Shown piece after piece: positions 35,291-44,430 of a DNA stretch of 45,807 nucleotides. A model generated the notes under the pieces. That model was not told the DNA's origin and did no database searches. It saw only the letters and a program-made list of their open reading frames with translations. Positions within the stretch are counted from its first letter, which is position 1. Every line of letters begins with the position of its first letter. The stretch is from Acidimicrobium sp. UBA3029 (GTDB taxonomy: Bacteria; Actinomycetota; Acidimicrobiia; Acidimicrobiales; Ilumatobacteraceae): positions 41,338 to 87,144 of the forward strand of contig DFDK01000114.1 of NCBI GenBank assembly GCA_002367695.1, written 5' to 3'. Position numbers and translations under genes: made by a program.

Positions 35291-37323
35291 GCACAATTAA
35301 TACTCCGACGCTCGAACTACGCGGTCTTGAAGTGGCGTACACCGTTCGCGGTATTGATCGCCAAGTTTTGCGCGGCGTCTCGTTTTCAATTGCTCCTGGT
35401 GAGGCATACGGCCTTGTTGGCGAGTCTGGCTGCGGAAAGTCAACTGCCGCATTCGCCGCCATGCGATATTTGCCACGTAACGGCAAAATAACTGCTGGCG
35501 AGATTTTTTTTGAGGGCAAAAATATCGTTGATATCGCCGAAGAAGATGTCGCGCAACTGCGTCGCTCGGCGATCTCAATGGTTTATCAGAACCCAGCCAC
35601 CGCTCTAAACCCGACGATCAGAATTGGCAAGCAGATCGCCGAAGTATTTGCATTAAGCGGTGCATCAAAATCTGATGCGATGGCGATGGCGCAAGACGCG
35701 TTGACAAAAGTTCAAATTTCCGACCCGGCAAAAGTTATGCGACGCTATGCACACCAATTGTCAGGCGGCATGGCTCAGCGTGTAGTTATCGCAATGGCCT
35801 TGGCATCTAATCCACGGTTACTAGTGATGGATGAACCTACGACTGGTCTTGACGCGACGGTCGAGGCTGAAGTTCTCGATTTGGTACGTGATTTGCGGCG
35901 CGATACAGGAACTGCGGTTTTGTTCATCAGTCATAACTTGGGCGTGATTCGAAACATGTGCGATCGCGTTGGGGTTCTTTACGCAGGCGCACTTGTTGAG
36001 CAAGGGGCAACTGCCGATCTGTTTGATAATCCAAGTCATCCGTACACGGTTGGGTTATTGCGTTGCATACCCCGTGGAGGTTTGCATAAGAGCGCCGAGC
36101 GTCTTGACACAATTCCTGGCACTCCACCTGCACTAGGCACGCACTTTGATGGTTGCGTGTTTTCGGCACGTTGTGCGCTCGTTGAAGACAAGTGTCGCAC
36201 TGTTCAACCACAGATGGTCAATATTTCAGACTCGCATGTAGCCAGATGCTTCCACAGTGACAAGGCGATTGCGATTCCGCACTCAATTGAGAAGATTGAA
36301 ATTAAATCAACTTCAAAAGAGCATTCGGCGATTGTCGGTGAGAGTTTGCTGAATGTCAGCCACTTATCAAAAGTCTTTACACAAGACGGACATCAAGTCC
36401 GAGTGGTTAATGATGTCTCGCTGACTTTGGGTGTTGGTGAGACTCTTGGTTTGGTTGGTGAGTCAGGTTCAGGAAAGACAACAATTGCCAAACTTATTTT
36501 AGGTTTGGTTGCGCCCGAAGATGGTGGCATCATCACGCTCGATGGCAAAGGCTTGGCAAAAACTTTGAACCGTCGCGATGTGCAAGATGTTGGTGCGATG
36601 CAGATCGTCTTTCAGAACCCAGATCAAGCATTAAATCGTCGTCATAGCGTGACTCGAATTGTGAGTCGAGCAGTTGAGCGTTTGCGTGGCTTTAATGTAA
36701 GCGATGCACTTGACCGAGCACACGAATTATTGCTGGGAATGCGGGTGGAGGCGACACTTCACAGTGCGAGGCCCGTACAACTTTCGGGCGGTCTTAAGCA
36801 ACGCGTGGCAATTGCCCGAGCGTTTGCAGGCGCACCACAACTCGTTGTCTGCGACGAACCGACATCGGCGCTCGATGTTTCTGTGCAAGCAGCTATTCTT
36901 AACTTGTTGGTCGACTTGCAAAAACAAGACGGCACGAGTTTTATTTTTATTTCTCATGACCTCGGTGTTGTCAGATATATCTCCGACAAGATTGCGGTGC
37001 TCTACCTCGGTCGTGTTGTCGAGTTTGGTGAGTCCAATCAAGTCTTCCAAGGCCCCCACCACCCATACACCGAGGCATTGCTCTCGTCGGTACCAAACAT
37101 TGATGGCTCTAGTCGCAAGCGTATTCCGCTCACGGGCGTGGTCCCAAACCCGTCAAACCCACCAACTGGATGCGTTTTACACCCGCGTTGCCCACGTATG
37201 ACTGGAAGCGGCGTTGAGCACTTGTGCACAAGCACCGAACCTGCTCTGAATGAGGTCGAGCCAGGACATTTCATGCGCTGCCACATACCGCTCGATCAAT
37301 TGCGCAAAGTCCAGACTCAATAG
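35287..37323 (+). CDS. Fused double ATPase of peptide-type ABC importer 1 (DppD-DppF)
   Basis: 678 aa, two complete ABC ATPase domains in one chain. Domain 1: Walker A GESGCGKS (45-52), signature LSGGMAQRV (158-166), Walker B LLVMDEPTTGLD (178-189). Domain 2: GESGSGKT (391-398), LSGGLKQRV (499-507), LVVCDEPTSALD (519-530). Each half ends with the oligopeptide-transporter C-terminal extension with four cysteines: CX5CX6CX17C at 290-321 in the first, and a similar set near 632-665 in the second. One fused chain replaces the two proteins used by importer 2. ATG overlaps the permease stop (ATGA). Confidence 0.93.
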   Translation: MSTINTPTLELRGLEVAYTVRGIDRQVLRGVSFSIAPGEAYGLVGESGCGKSTAAFAAMRYLPRNGKITAGEIFFEGKNIVDIAEEDVAQLRRSAISMVYQNPATALNPTIRIGKQIAEVFALSGASKSDAMAMAQDALTKVQISDPAKVMRRYAHQLSGGMAQRVVIAMALASNPRLLVMDEPTTGLDATVEAEVLDLVRDLRRDTGTAVLFISHNLGVIRNMCDRVGVLYAGALVEQGATADLFDNPSHPYTVGLLRCIPRGGLHKSAERLDTIPGTPPALGTHFDGCVFSARCALVEDKCRTVQPQMVNISDSHVARCFHSDKAIAIPHSIEKIEIKSTSKEHSAIVGESLLNVSHLSKVFTQDGHQVRVVNDVSLTLGVGETLGLVGESGSGKTTIAKLILGLVAPEDGGIITLDGKGLAKTLNRRDVQDVGAMQIVFQNPDQALNRRHSVTRIVSRAVERLRGFNVSDALDRAHELLLGMRVEATLHSARPVQLSGGLKQRVAIARAFAGAPQLVVCDEPTSALDVSVQAAILNLLVDLQKQDGTSFIFISHDLGVVRYISDKIAVLYLGRVVEFGESNQVFQGPHHPYTEALLSSVPNIDGSSRKRIPLTGVVPNPSNPPTGCVLHPRCPRMTGSGVEHLCTSTEPALNEVEPGHFMRCHIPLDQLRKVQTQ

Positions 37324-37349
37324 CCATTTGGGTTTTCCCCCCCAAGGAC

Positions 37350-37379
37350 TTGACTAAAGACACAAACTGTCCGTAGAGT
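37350..37379 (+). promoter_or_regulatory. Promoter of the second binding-protein gene
   Basis: TTGACT (37350-37355), 18-base spacer, TAGAGT (37374-37379). It is followed by a ~55-nt leader ending in the ribosome-binding site CAGGGGGAA before ATG 37439, nearly the same Shine-Dalgarno context as binding protein 1. Confidence 0.5.
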
Positions 37380-37438
37380 TACGGAATCGGATTGGGGTCA
37401 TTCCGGCTTCACACGAAACAACAGGGGGAAATTCCTAA

Positions 37439-39217
37439 ATGAATCAAACTTCCACTAAAAGTGGGCTGTTCAGAAAATTCTCGATTGGTATGGGAATTGC
37501 ACTTGCAGTCTCCACCATCGGTGTTTCTGCAAGCAGCGCAAAGTCAGCGCCTCAAGCCAAGCGCAGCGGTAAAGACATCATTGTTCTGATAGCCGAAAAA
37601 GATGCTGGCTGGTGTACACAAGACTCACCAGGTGGTGCACAAATTGGTGCTTCTGGTTCAGTTCTTGAAAGTCTTACGATTATGAATAATAAGGGTGACA
37701 TTGTCCCTTATTTGGCAGAATCAGTGAAGGCGTCAAATGGCTATAAAACATGGACCATCAAGGTTCGTGCTGGCATCAAATACACCGACGGTGAAGCACT
37801 TAACGCCGACAACTTGATTGCCAACTTCCGTTCTCTCTCAGGTATCGGTCTGTTATACAAGTCAGGCCCAAAGCCAAACTTGCCAGCAATTGCATGGCAA
37901 CAAACCTTTGACATACCTGGCATGGCCGGCCTCACAAGAATGCTTACGGGTTATGCAACAAAGGGTCCAAGTTTTCTTGCAACAAGCGCCGACTACGGCA
38001 AGATGCTTGTCGGCGAGAAGAAGGCGTTCGTCAAAATTGACGATCTCACAGTGCAACTCAATCTTGCTGTTGCTCGCCCAAACCTCAACTACAACTTGTG
38101 GGGAGAAGGTCGTACGCGCTTGATGTCGACCAAATCTCTTGCGAGTTCAACATGTGGATCGACTACAGCAGTCGGTACCGGACCTTTCATGGTCAAGTCC
38201 AAGGGCATCGACCCATTCGTGACAGAGCTCGTGAAGAATCCAAACTACTGGCGTAAAGACAAGGCTGGAAAGAAATTGCCATACGCCAACTCGGTCACAT
38301 TTAAAGTTGTGCAAGATGGTGGACAGCGCGTAAACGCAATCGCCAGAGGTCAAGCAGATATTGCAACTTTTGGTGCTACATCGGGTCAGCAATTGAACCG
38401 AGTTAAAACCAGCCTTAAGAGCAAGGCCACGCTGTATACGGGTCCACGCCAAACGAACTGGACCCTCCATTTCAACACAATGAAGGCACCTTTCAATAAC
38501 ATTTTGGCTCGTGAAGCATTTGCCTATGCTCTTGATCGTGTCAGCTTTGCGAAAGTTGCTTGCAAAGGCAATTGTGAAGCCGCAATAGCTATAGCTCCAA
38601 AGGGACACCCATACTTCAGTAAAACGGGTGCAATCACTTTTGACTTGGCTAAAGCCAAAGCTAAAGCAGTTGCCTACACGAAGGAGACAGGTAAGGCTCT
38701 GGAATTCCAGATGCCAATCTCTGACACTGTTGAGTCAACAAATGACGCAAACCTGATTTGTGGAATGATGAAAAAAGCCGGAATCGGCTGTTCACTCATG
38801 GCCCCAACCACAAGTGCCGCCTACATTGGTCGAGCATTCGTGTTTGGACAGCAAGTCACGTTCTTCAACGTATTGGCAGGCAAGTATGCAGAGTTCACCA
38901 ACCTTTTCTCCACGACCTCAGATTTGGAGCTCTCGGGCTACAGACTTCCTGCGGCATACGGCGGAGTGGGCGATGGTCAACTCGCAAAATGCTTCGACAA
39001 GGCTTGGGAAACTTCGTCGAAATTTAAAAACACACTGAAGCCCTGTGCGGAAGAACTACAGTCCAAGACATATTGGACTGGCGTTTACACCGAAGGACTT
39101 TTCGCTGCTGTTGCAAAAAATGTCAAGGGATTTGGTGAGACACTCTTGCCAAACGGCAACCGGCGTGCGGGTTTAATTGCAGGTAACTTTGATCTTGCAT
39201 CCGTTATCGGTAGCTAA
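37439..39217 (+). CDS. Peptide-type ABC importer binding protein 2 (family 5)
   Basis: 592-aa SBP_bac_5 protein. A Sec-type signal peptide (FRKFSIGMGIALAVSTIGVS, then ASSAKSA, cleavage near 35) without twin arginines and without a lipobox. Family landmarks include SVLESLTIMNNKGDIVPYLAES, GIKYTDGEALNADNL and AREAFAYALDRVSFA. It holds about eight cysteines in the mature part (WCTQDS, STCGS, ACKGNC, LICGM, IGCSL, AKCFD, KPCAEE), far more than binding protein 1, so disulfides are likely. Ligand unknown. A terminator follows, then the permease genes. Confidence 0.9.
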   Translation: MNQTSTKSGLFRKFSIGMGIALAVSTIGVSASSAKSAPQAKRSGKDIIVLIAEKDAGWCTQDSPGGAQIGASGSVLESLTIMNNKGDIVPYLAESVKASNGYKTWTIKVRAGIKYTDGEALNADNLIANFRSLSGIGLLYKSGPKPNLPAIAWQQTFDIPGMAGLTRMLTGYATKGPSFLATSADYGKMLVGEKKAFVKIDDLTVQLNLAVARPNLNYNLWGEGRTRLMSTKSLASSTCGSTTAVGTGPFMVKSKGIDPFVTELVKNPNYWRKDKAGKKLPYANSVTFKVVQDGGQRVNAIARGQADIATFGATSGQQLNRVKTSLKSKATLYTGPRQTNWTLHFNTMKAPFNNILAREAFAYALDRVSFAKVACKGNCEAAIAIAPKGHPYFSKTGAITFDLAKAKAKAVAYTKETGKALEFQMPISDTVESTNDANLICGMMKKAGIGCSLMAPTTSAAYIGRAFVFGQQVTFFNVLAGKYAEFTNLFSTTSDLELSGYRLPAAYGGVGDGQLAKCFDKAWETSSKFKNTLKPCAEELQSKTYWTGVYTEGLFAAVAKNVKGFGETLLPNGNRRAGLIAGNFDLASVIGS

Positions 39218-39252
39218 TTAAATAGCAAGCCAATTTCAGTTCATACATCTAG

Positions 39253-39286
39253 AAAATGCGGTGGGAGAAATCCCACCGCATTTTTA
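39253..39286 (+). terminator. Strong intrinsic terminator after binding protein 2
   Basis: Perfect 14-bp stem (39253-39266 with 39271-39284), GAAA loop, followed by TTTTTATTTT. Same design and position as the terminator after binding protein 1. Confidence 0.92.
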
Positions 39287-39305
39287 TTTTGATGAATTCC
39301 CCCAC

Positions 39306-39347
39306 TACTATTATCAAGCCAGTTAGTACTATTATTAAGTCAATTAG
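39306..39347 (+). repeat. Imperfect 21-bp tandem repeat before permease operon 2
   Basis: Units 39306-39326 and 39327-39347 differ at three positions, all C/T or G/A changes. Each starts TACTATTAT, so each could supply a -10-like TACTAT. The second unit lies within TTAGTACTATT, the 11-mer found before the XRE gene. It ends 21 bases before ATG 39369. Confidence 0.7.
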
Positions 39348-39368
39348 CTGAAAAGAAAATCCCCTATC

Positions 39369-40346
39369 ATGCCTAAACTTTTTCGAATCACACAGCGTCT
39401 TTCCCAAGTTGTACTGGTTTTATTCTTTGTTACTTTCCTGGTGACAATACTGGTACGACTCCTACCTGGTGATATCGCTACAACCTTGTTTCCCTTCGCC
39501 ACAGAAAACGAAAAGATTGCGATCCGAGATGAGCTTGGCGTCAACTCAAATATTTTTGTGTACTACTTTCGTTGGCTAGGAAACTTCCTTACAGGGGATC
39601 TTGGTATTTACTACAGCGCCGGTCAGTCATATGAAGAAGCTTCACTAACTGTCTGGGCGATGCTTTCTCAAACCATTCCACGAACGCTGTTAATCATGGT
39701 CTACACACTCGGTTTTTCGCTGCTCTGTTCAATTCCGCTCGGAATGCTGCTTGCATATAAGGCTGATACCCGTATCGACAAAGTGATCAGCAACATCCTC
39801 TTCGGACTTTCATCTATTCCAAACTTTGCAGTTGGTCTAGGCCTGGCATACATAATCGGTGTCAAATTTGAACTATTAAACCCCATTGGTTACATCACAT
39901 GGGCAGAGGGGCCAGCCGAGCATATTAAATCCGTGATCATGCCAGTTCTCAGCCTTTCGCTCGGGCTCATCGCTACCTTTACCCGCCTCTTGCGCGCAGA
40001 CATTATTTCGACGCTCAAAGAAGACTTCGTGACGATGGCGTCTTCCAAAGGTCTCTCAAATCGTTGGATCCTTTGGAGGCACGTGTTCCGCCCATCGAGT
40101 TTGAGTCTGCTTACTGCTGCCGCACTTAACATGGGCTCCTTGATTGGAGGCGCAGTGATCATTGAAGTGATTTTTGCAATCAACGGAGTCGGTATGTTTT
40201 TGGTTACTTCAATCGCATTGCGTCAATACCTTGCAATCCAGTCCACCGTCGCCCTGATAGCAATTGCTTATATTCTTTTCAACTTGATTGTTGACGCTTT
40301 TATGCCCAAAATCGACCCACGTATCAGGAGTCATCATGGCGCCTAA
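39369..40346 (+). CDS. Peptide-type ABC permease 2, DppB-like
   Basis: 325 aa, about six membrane helices. N-terminal ITQRLSQVVLVLFFVTFLV then RLLPGDIATTLFP, as in DppB/OppB. The EAA loop is DFVTMASSKGLSNRWILWRH. The gene is separated from its binding-protein gene by a terminator and a tandem repeat, so it may have its own promoter. The next gene starts inside its 3' end (11-base overlap). Confidence 0.92.
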   Translation: MPKLFRITQRLSQVVLVLFFVTFLVTILVRLLPGDIATTLFPFATENEKIAIRDELGVNSNIFVYYFRWLGNFLTGDLGIYYSAGQSYEEASLTVWAMLSQTIPRTLLIMVYTLGFSLLCSIPLGMLLAYKADTRIDKVISNILFGLSSIPNFAVGLGLAYIIGVKFELLNPIGYITWAEGPAEHIKSVIMPVLSLSLGLIATFTRLLRADIISTLKEDFVTMASSKGLSNRWILWRHVFRPSSLSLLTAAALNMGSLIGGAVIIEVIFAINGVGMFLVTSIALRQYLAIQSTVALIAIAYILFNLIVDAFMPKIDPRIRSHHGA

Positions 40347-41205
40347 CCTCAAAATGCTTGCGAACAAACCAATTGGCTACCGACTTTCAGTTCTGTGGCT
40401 TGGAGTGTGCGCAGTTTTCAGTATCTTCGGTGATCTCTTTCCCCTCCCCGACTGGAATTATTCAGACTCGGAAGTGCTCGGCGTTGGCATGTTCTCACCT
40501 GGACACTTTTTTGGGACCGACTTTATTGGAGTTGATCAACTCTCGGCAATCATCCATGGCACCCGATATTCGCTAGGTATCGCACTTACAACCGTCTTCC
40601 TTGCAATGGTAATTGGCGGTTTTTTGGGAATTCTTGCGGCGTACCGACGTGGCTGGGTTGATGCAGTGATTTCCATGTATTTCAATACGACCCTGTCGAT
40701 CCCAACCCTTATCTTGGTAGTGACAATGGTGGCAATATTTGCAAGCCCAGACCCCTTTAACCCGAAGACCACTATTCCCCGAGTACTGGTGGTGATCATC
40801 GCCGTAACTTTTGTCTTGATACCAGTGCTTGGTCGACTGGCACGATCTTCGGCTCTTTCATGGACAGGTCGAGAATTCGTTCTGGTTGCCAAATCCATGG
40901 GTATGAAGCCTCGCTCAATACTTTGGCAGCACATCGTTCCAAACGTGCTACCTGCAATGCTCTCGGTTGGTTTTCTAGCCGCAGGCGTAGTCATCATCGT
41001 TGAAGGCGGACTTGCTTTACTAGGTGCTGGCGCAGAGCCAGGTGCTAGTTGGGGTTCTCTTCTTGCGCGAAATCGCGGAGATATCTCGATTATTCCGCAC
41101 ACAACATTTATTCCAGTAATATTTATTTCAATAACCGTTATGGTTCTCAATTACTTCGGCGACTACTTCCGAACCCAGATTGACGGCAGAGAGTCACGTA
41201 TATGA
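40336..41205 (+). CDS. Peptide-type ABC permease 2, DppC-like
   Basis: 289 aa. The frame is open from 40288, but ATG 40336 has an excellent ribosome-binding site (AGGAG, 40326-40330) and gives the normal family start. HFFGTDFIGVDQLSAIIHGT (near 58-77) is the DppC hallmark. The EAA loop is EFVLVAKSMGMKPRSILWQH, and GLALLGAGAEPGASWGSLL follows. It ends in an ATGA overlap with the ATPase gene. Confidence 0.92.
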   Translation: MAPNLKMLANKPIGYRLSVLWLGVCAVFSIFGDLFPLPDWNYSDSEVLGVGMFSPGHFFGTDFIGVDQLSAIIHGTRYSLGIALTTVFLAMVIGGFLGILAAYRRGWVDAVISMYFNTTLSIPTLILVVTMVAIFASPDPFNPKTTIPRVLVVIIAVTFVLIPVLGRLARSSALSWTGREFVLVAKSMGMKPRSILWQHIVPNVLPAMLSVGFLAAGVVIIVEGGLALLGAGAEPGASWGSLLARNRGDISIIPHTTFIPVIFISITVMVLNYFGDYFRTQIDGRESRI

Positions 41206-42176
41206 GCGATTTGATTTCAATTACAGACCTCGTGGTCGACTTCGATACCAAGCGTGGAACCCTTCATGCCGTTCGTGGCGTCTCGCTCGACATCGCTGCT
41301 GGCGAAAGCGTCGGCATCGTTGGCGAGTCGGGCTCTGGCAAGACTGTATTCTCGCGCGCGGCAATGGGTCTGCTTCGCGGCAATCGAGTGCATCGCACAG
41401 GCAAGATCATCTTTGAAGGCACAGACCTTCGTACCCTCGACAATGAGCAAGTACGCGAATATTGGGGCACAAAAATTGCCATGGTCTTCCAAGACCCAAT
41501 GACAGCGCTCAACCCGGTACGCCGTATCGGCTCACAAATGTCAGAATCACTTGTCAAGCGACTTGGCATGTCGAAAGAGGACGCCAAGAAGCGATCTATC
41601 GAGCTTCTCTCGCAAGTACGCCTCCCCGAACCAGAACTTGCTCTAACTAAATACCCACACCAGTTGTCGGGTGGTATGCGCCAGCGAGTGATGATCGCGA
41701 TGTCGATCGCGTGCAACCCAAAACTATTGTTTGCTGACGAACCAACGACTGCGCTTGACGTCACTGTGCAAGCACAAGTGCTCGAGTTATTGGCAGACTT
41801 GCGCAAAGACATGGGTATGGCGATGGTCATTGTTACTCATGATCTCGGTGTAGTGGCTGGGTACACCGACAGAATCGCTGTTATGTACGGTGGCGAAATT
41901 GTCGAGTTGGCAACGACCACCGACTTGTTCGCCGACGTCAAGATGCCATATACCGAAGCCCTGATGAACGCAATCCCGCGCATCGACCGTAAACGTGGCT
42001 CAAGCCTCGCCGCTATTGAAGGCATGCCACCAGATCCAATCACTACGCATACTGGTTGTGCATTTGCGGCACGTTGTCCGTACGCGCAGCAAAAGTGCCG
42101 CGATCAGCATCCTGAATTAGTTGATGCAGGCAACGGCCACATGTACCGCTGCTTTTTCCCAATCGGAGGCAAATAG
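41202..42176 (+). CDS. Peptide-type ABC ATPase 2a, DppD-like
   Basis: 324 aa. Walker A GESGSGKT near 44-51, signature LSGGMRQRV, Walker B LLFADEPTTALD. The C-terminal oligopeptide-transporter extension carries CX5CX6CX16C (GCAFAARCPYAQQKC onward). It is the first of two separate ATPases that energise permease pair 2. It starts inside the permease stop and is followed 2 bases later by its partner. Confidence 0.93.
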   Translation: MSDLISITDLVVDFDTKRGTLHAVRGVSLDIAAGESVGIVGESGSGKTVFSRAAMGLLRGNRVHRTGKIIFEGTDLRTLDNEQVREYWGTKIAMVFQDPMTALNPVRRIGSQMSESLVKRLGMSKEDAKKRSIELLSQVRLPEPELALTKYPHQLSGGMRQRVMIAMSIACNPKLLFADEPTTALDVTVQAQVLELLADLRKDMGMAMVIVTHDLGVVAGYTDRIAVMYGGEIVELATTTDLFADVKMPYTEALMNAIPRIDRKRGSSLAAIEGMPPDPITTHTGCAFAARCPYAQQKCRDQHPELVDAGNGHMYRCFFPIGGK

Positions 42177-42178
42177 AC

Positions 42179-43168
42179 ATGGCCGGCACCGGAAAAGCAC
42201 ACCTTCGCGACTCCCCTGCGCCAATCTTGCGTGTCGAAGATCTAGTTATCGAATATAAAACAAAAGGCCAACTTCCTGTGCAGGCCGTATCTGGCGTAAG
42301 CCTTGAAGTGCACAGCGGCGAAACTCTTGCAATCATTGGCGAGTCCGGATGCGGCAAGTCGACTCTTGGAAAAGGAATCCTGCAACTCATCGAGACTCAA
42401 TCTGGCTCGGTGGTGTTTGATGGCGTCGATATCACCAAGCTTTCAAAAGAAGAGATGCGTCAGACACGTCCAAATATCCAGATGATCTTTCAAGATTCGA
42501 TTAGTTCACTCGATCCGCACATGACCGTGTCATCGATTGTTGAGCTACCGCTCAAGGTATGGAATCGCGGAAATGCCGAAGAACGTAAAACCAAAGTTAA
42601 CGATTTGTTGCGCTCGGTTGGTCTTGACCCAGAGGTAGTTGGCGATCGCAAACCAAGTGAATTCTCTGGTGGTCAGTGCCAGCGCATCTCTATTGCTAGA
42701 GCGCTTGCACTCGCTCCTAAAGTACTTATTTGCGACGAGCCAGTGTCATCGCTAGACGTCAGCATCCAGGCCCAGATTCTCAACATCCTGCAAGAGATGA
42801 AGAACCGGTACGGGCTTTCGCTCGTATTCATCTCTCATGACTTAGCAGTGGTGCGAGCTATTAGCACTCGCATTGTCGTGATGTACTTGGGCAAAATCTG
42901 CGAGATTGCCGACCCCGACACTTTGTGTGAGACACCACGTCACCACTACACCCATGCACTCGTCTCCTCTGTGCCTGTTCCAGACCCAACTACCAAGAAT
43001 CGTCGGGCCATCTTGCAGGGCGAGCCACCATCGCCCACCAACCCGCCTTCTGGTTGCCGCTTCCGCACACGCTGTCCAGCAGCAACCGATCTCTGCGCTG
43101 CAGAAGAGCCTCAACTGCGCGAATCGAGCCCTGGCAACTTTGTTGCGTGCCATCACCCCCGCGACTAG
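42179..43168 (+). CDS. Peptide-type ABC ATPase 2b, DppF-like
   Basis: 329 aa. Walker A GESGCGKS near 57-64, signature FSGGQCQRI, Walker B VLICDEPVSSLD, and the same four-cysteine C-terminal set (GCRFRTRCPAATDLC onward). Last gene of importer 2. No clear terminator follows in the 70-base gap to rmuC. Confidence 0.93.
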   Translation: MAGTGKAHLRDSPAPILRVEDLVIEYKTKGQLPVQAVSGVSLEVHSGETLAIIGESGCGKSTLGKGILQLIETQSGSVVFDGVDITKLSKEEMRQTRPNIQMIFQDSISSLDPHMTVSSIVELPLKVWNRGNAEERKTKVNDLLRSVGLDPEVVGDRKPSEFSGGQCQRISIARALALAPKVLICDEPVSSLDVSIQAQILNILQEMKNRYGLSLVFISHDLAVVRAISTRIVVMYLGKICEIADPDTLCETPRHHYTHALVSSVPVPDPTTKNRRAILQGEPPSPTNPPSGCRFRTRCPAATDLCAAEEPQLRESSPGNFVACHHPRD

Positions 43169-43226
43169 CCGCGTTACGATCACCAATTAACGACTGACGC
43201 TGCGCAACCTTGCAGCACCCCACCTG

Positions 43227-43232
43227 TAATCT
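43227..43232 (+). promoter_or_regulatory. Possible -10 element of rmuC
   Basis: TAATCT, 6 nt before ATG 43239: leaderless spacing. It also favours ATG 43239 over the adjacent in-frame GTG 43236. Confidence 0.4.
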
Positions 43233-43238
43233 CCAGTG

Positions 43239-44426
43239 ATGAACAATATTCTCTTTTTGGTTCTCGGATTAGTTATTGGTGCTGCAGCCATCTTTCTTTC
43301 TCGCCGACAGTCCGACCTCGGTCGCTCTAGTGCATCGGGAAATGGTCTAGATATCCAGGCAACGGTCGCAGATGCCGTCGGGTCTGCTCTTGCCGACGCT
43401 CTCGAAACGCTCGACCAGCGCGCGCAACGCGACCGCCAAGACTCGATCAACCTTGCTTCCGACCGCGTCGCCCAAGCCAGTGGCGAGCAACTGGGTCGTC
43501 GTGCCGAACAGATCGACGCATCGCTCAAGACAGTTCAAGACAATATCGGTGCTCGTATGCAGCTAATGGACGACGAGATCAAACGTTTGCGCGAAATGAA
43601 CGTGGAGCGCTTTGGCAACGTCAATGAAGCAGTTACTGCACTCGCCCAACAAACTTCCAATCTCAACAATGTGTTGTCCAGTTCTCAAGCCCGTGGTCAA
43701 TGGGGTGAGCGAATGGCCGAAGACCTGCTCCATGCTGCTGGCCTCATAGAAGGCATCAACTATGAAAAGCAGGACACCATTGCAGGCGGTGGGCGCCCCG
43801 ACTACACATTTCTTATGCCACCCAACCGTGTGCTCTATATGGATGTCAAGTTTCCAATGGATTCATATACCAAATGCATGACCACCACCGACACCGCTAT
43901 GCGCGAAGTGGCGAAGCGCGAGTTCATCACCGCAGCTCGTGCCCGAGTCACCGAGTTGCAAAAACGAGACTATGCGGTGTCGACTACACAGCACTCTCTC
44001 GACTACGTATTGCTTTTCGTGCCCAACGAAAGCATTACTGGCTTCATCCATGAAGCAGACCCAAGCCTCATCGACTGGGCCCTCGAGCGCAAGGTTGTGT
44101 TGTGCTCGCCACTCACGTTGTACTCCTTTTTGGTGGTCGTACGTCAGGCAACCGAAAGTTTTCATACCGAAGAGACAGCTGCTCAGATCATGCAAATGAT
44201 GGGCAAGTTTCGTAAACAATGGGAAAATTACGTCAAGTCGCTTGAGAAAGTAAAACGCAACTTTGACAATATGCAAGAAGAACTCGACGACCTGACCGTT
44301 GGCAAACGATTCAAGAGCCTCAACCGTGAGACCAAAAAAATCGACGAGTTGCGCAAGCAGCAAAACATTGCCGAACTACCAACTGGTGACGATGATGCTA
44401 TCGATGATGCTTCCGACGACGAATAG
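43239..44426 (+). CDS. rmuC: DNA recombination protein RmuC
   Basis: 395 aa. One N-terminal membrane helix (ILFLVLGLVIGAAAIFLS), a long charged coiled coil (about 40-150) and the RmuC core with ARGQWGERMAEDLLHAAGLI, a nuclease-like PDYTF...MDVKFPMD segment (Asp and Lys of a restriction-fold core) and YVLLFVPNESITGFI. RmuC limits inversions between short repeats in E. coli; its biochemistry is still unsettled. It ends with an acidic tail, 4 bases from the convergent rhodanese gene. Confidence 0.93.
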   Translation: MNNILFLVLGLVIGAAAIFLSRRQSDLGRSSASGNGLDIQATVADAVGSALADALETLDQRAQRDRQDSINLASDRVAQASGEQLGRRAEQIDASLKTVQDNIGARMQLMDDEIKRLREMNVERFGNVNEAVTALAQQTSNLNNVLSSSQARGQWGERMAEDLLHAAGLIEGINYEKQDTIAGGGRPDYTFLMPPNRVLYMDVKFPMDSYTKCMTTTDTAMREVAKREFITAARARVTELQKRDYAVSTTQHSLDYVLLFVPNESITGFIHEADPSLIDWALERKVVLCSPLTLYSFLVVVRQATESFHTEETAAQIMQMMGKFRKQWENYVKSLEKVKRNFDNMQEELDDLTVGKRFKSLNRETKKIDELRKQQNIAELPTGDDDAIDDASDDE

Positions 44427-44430
44427 GCCG

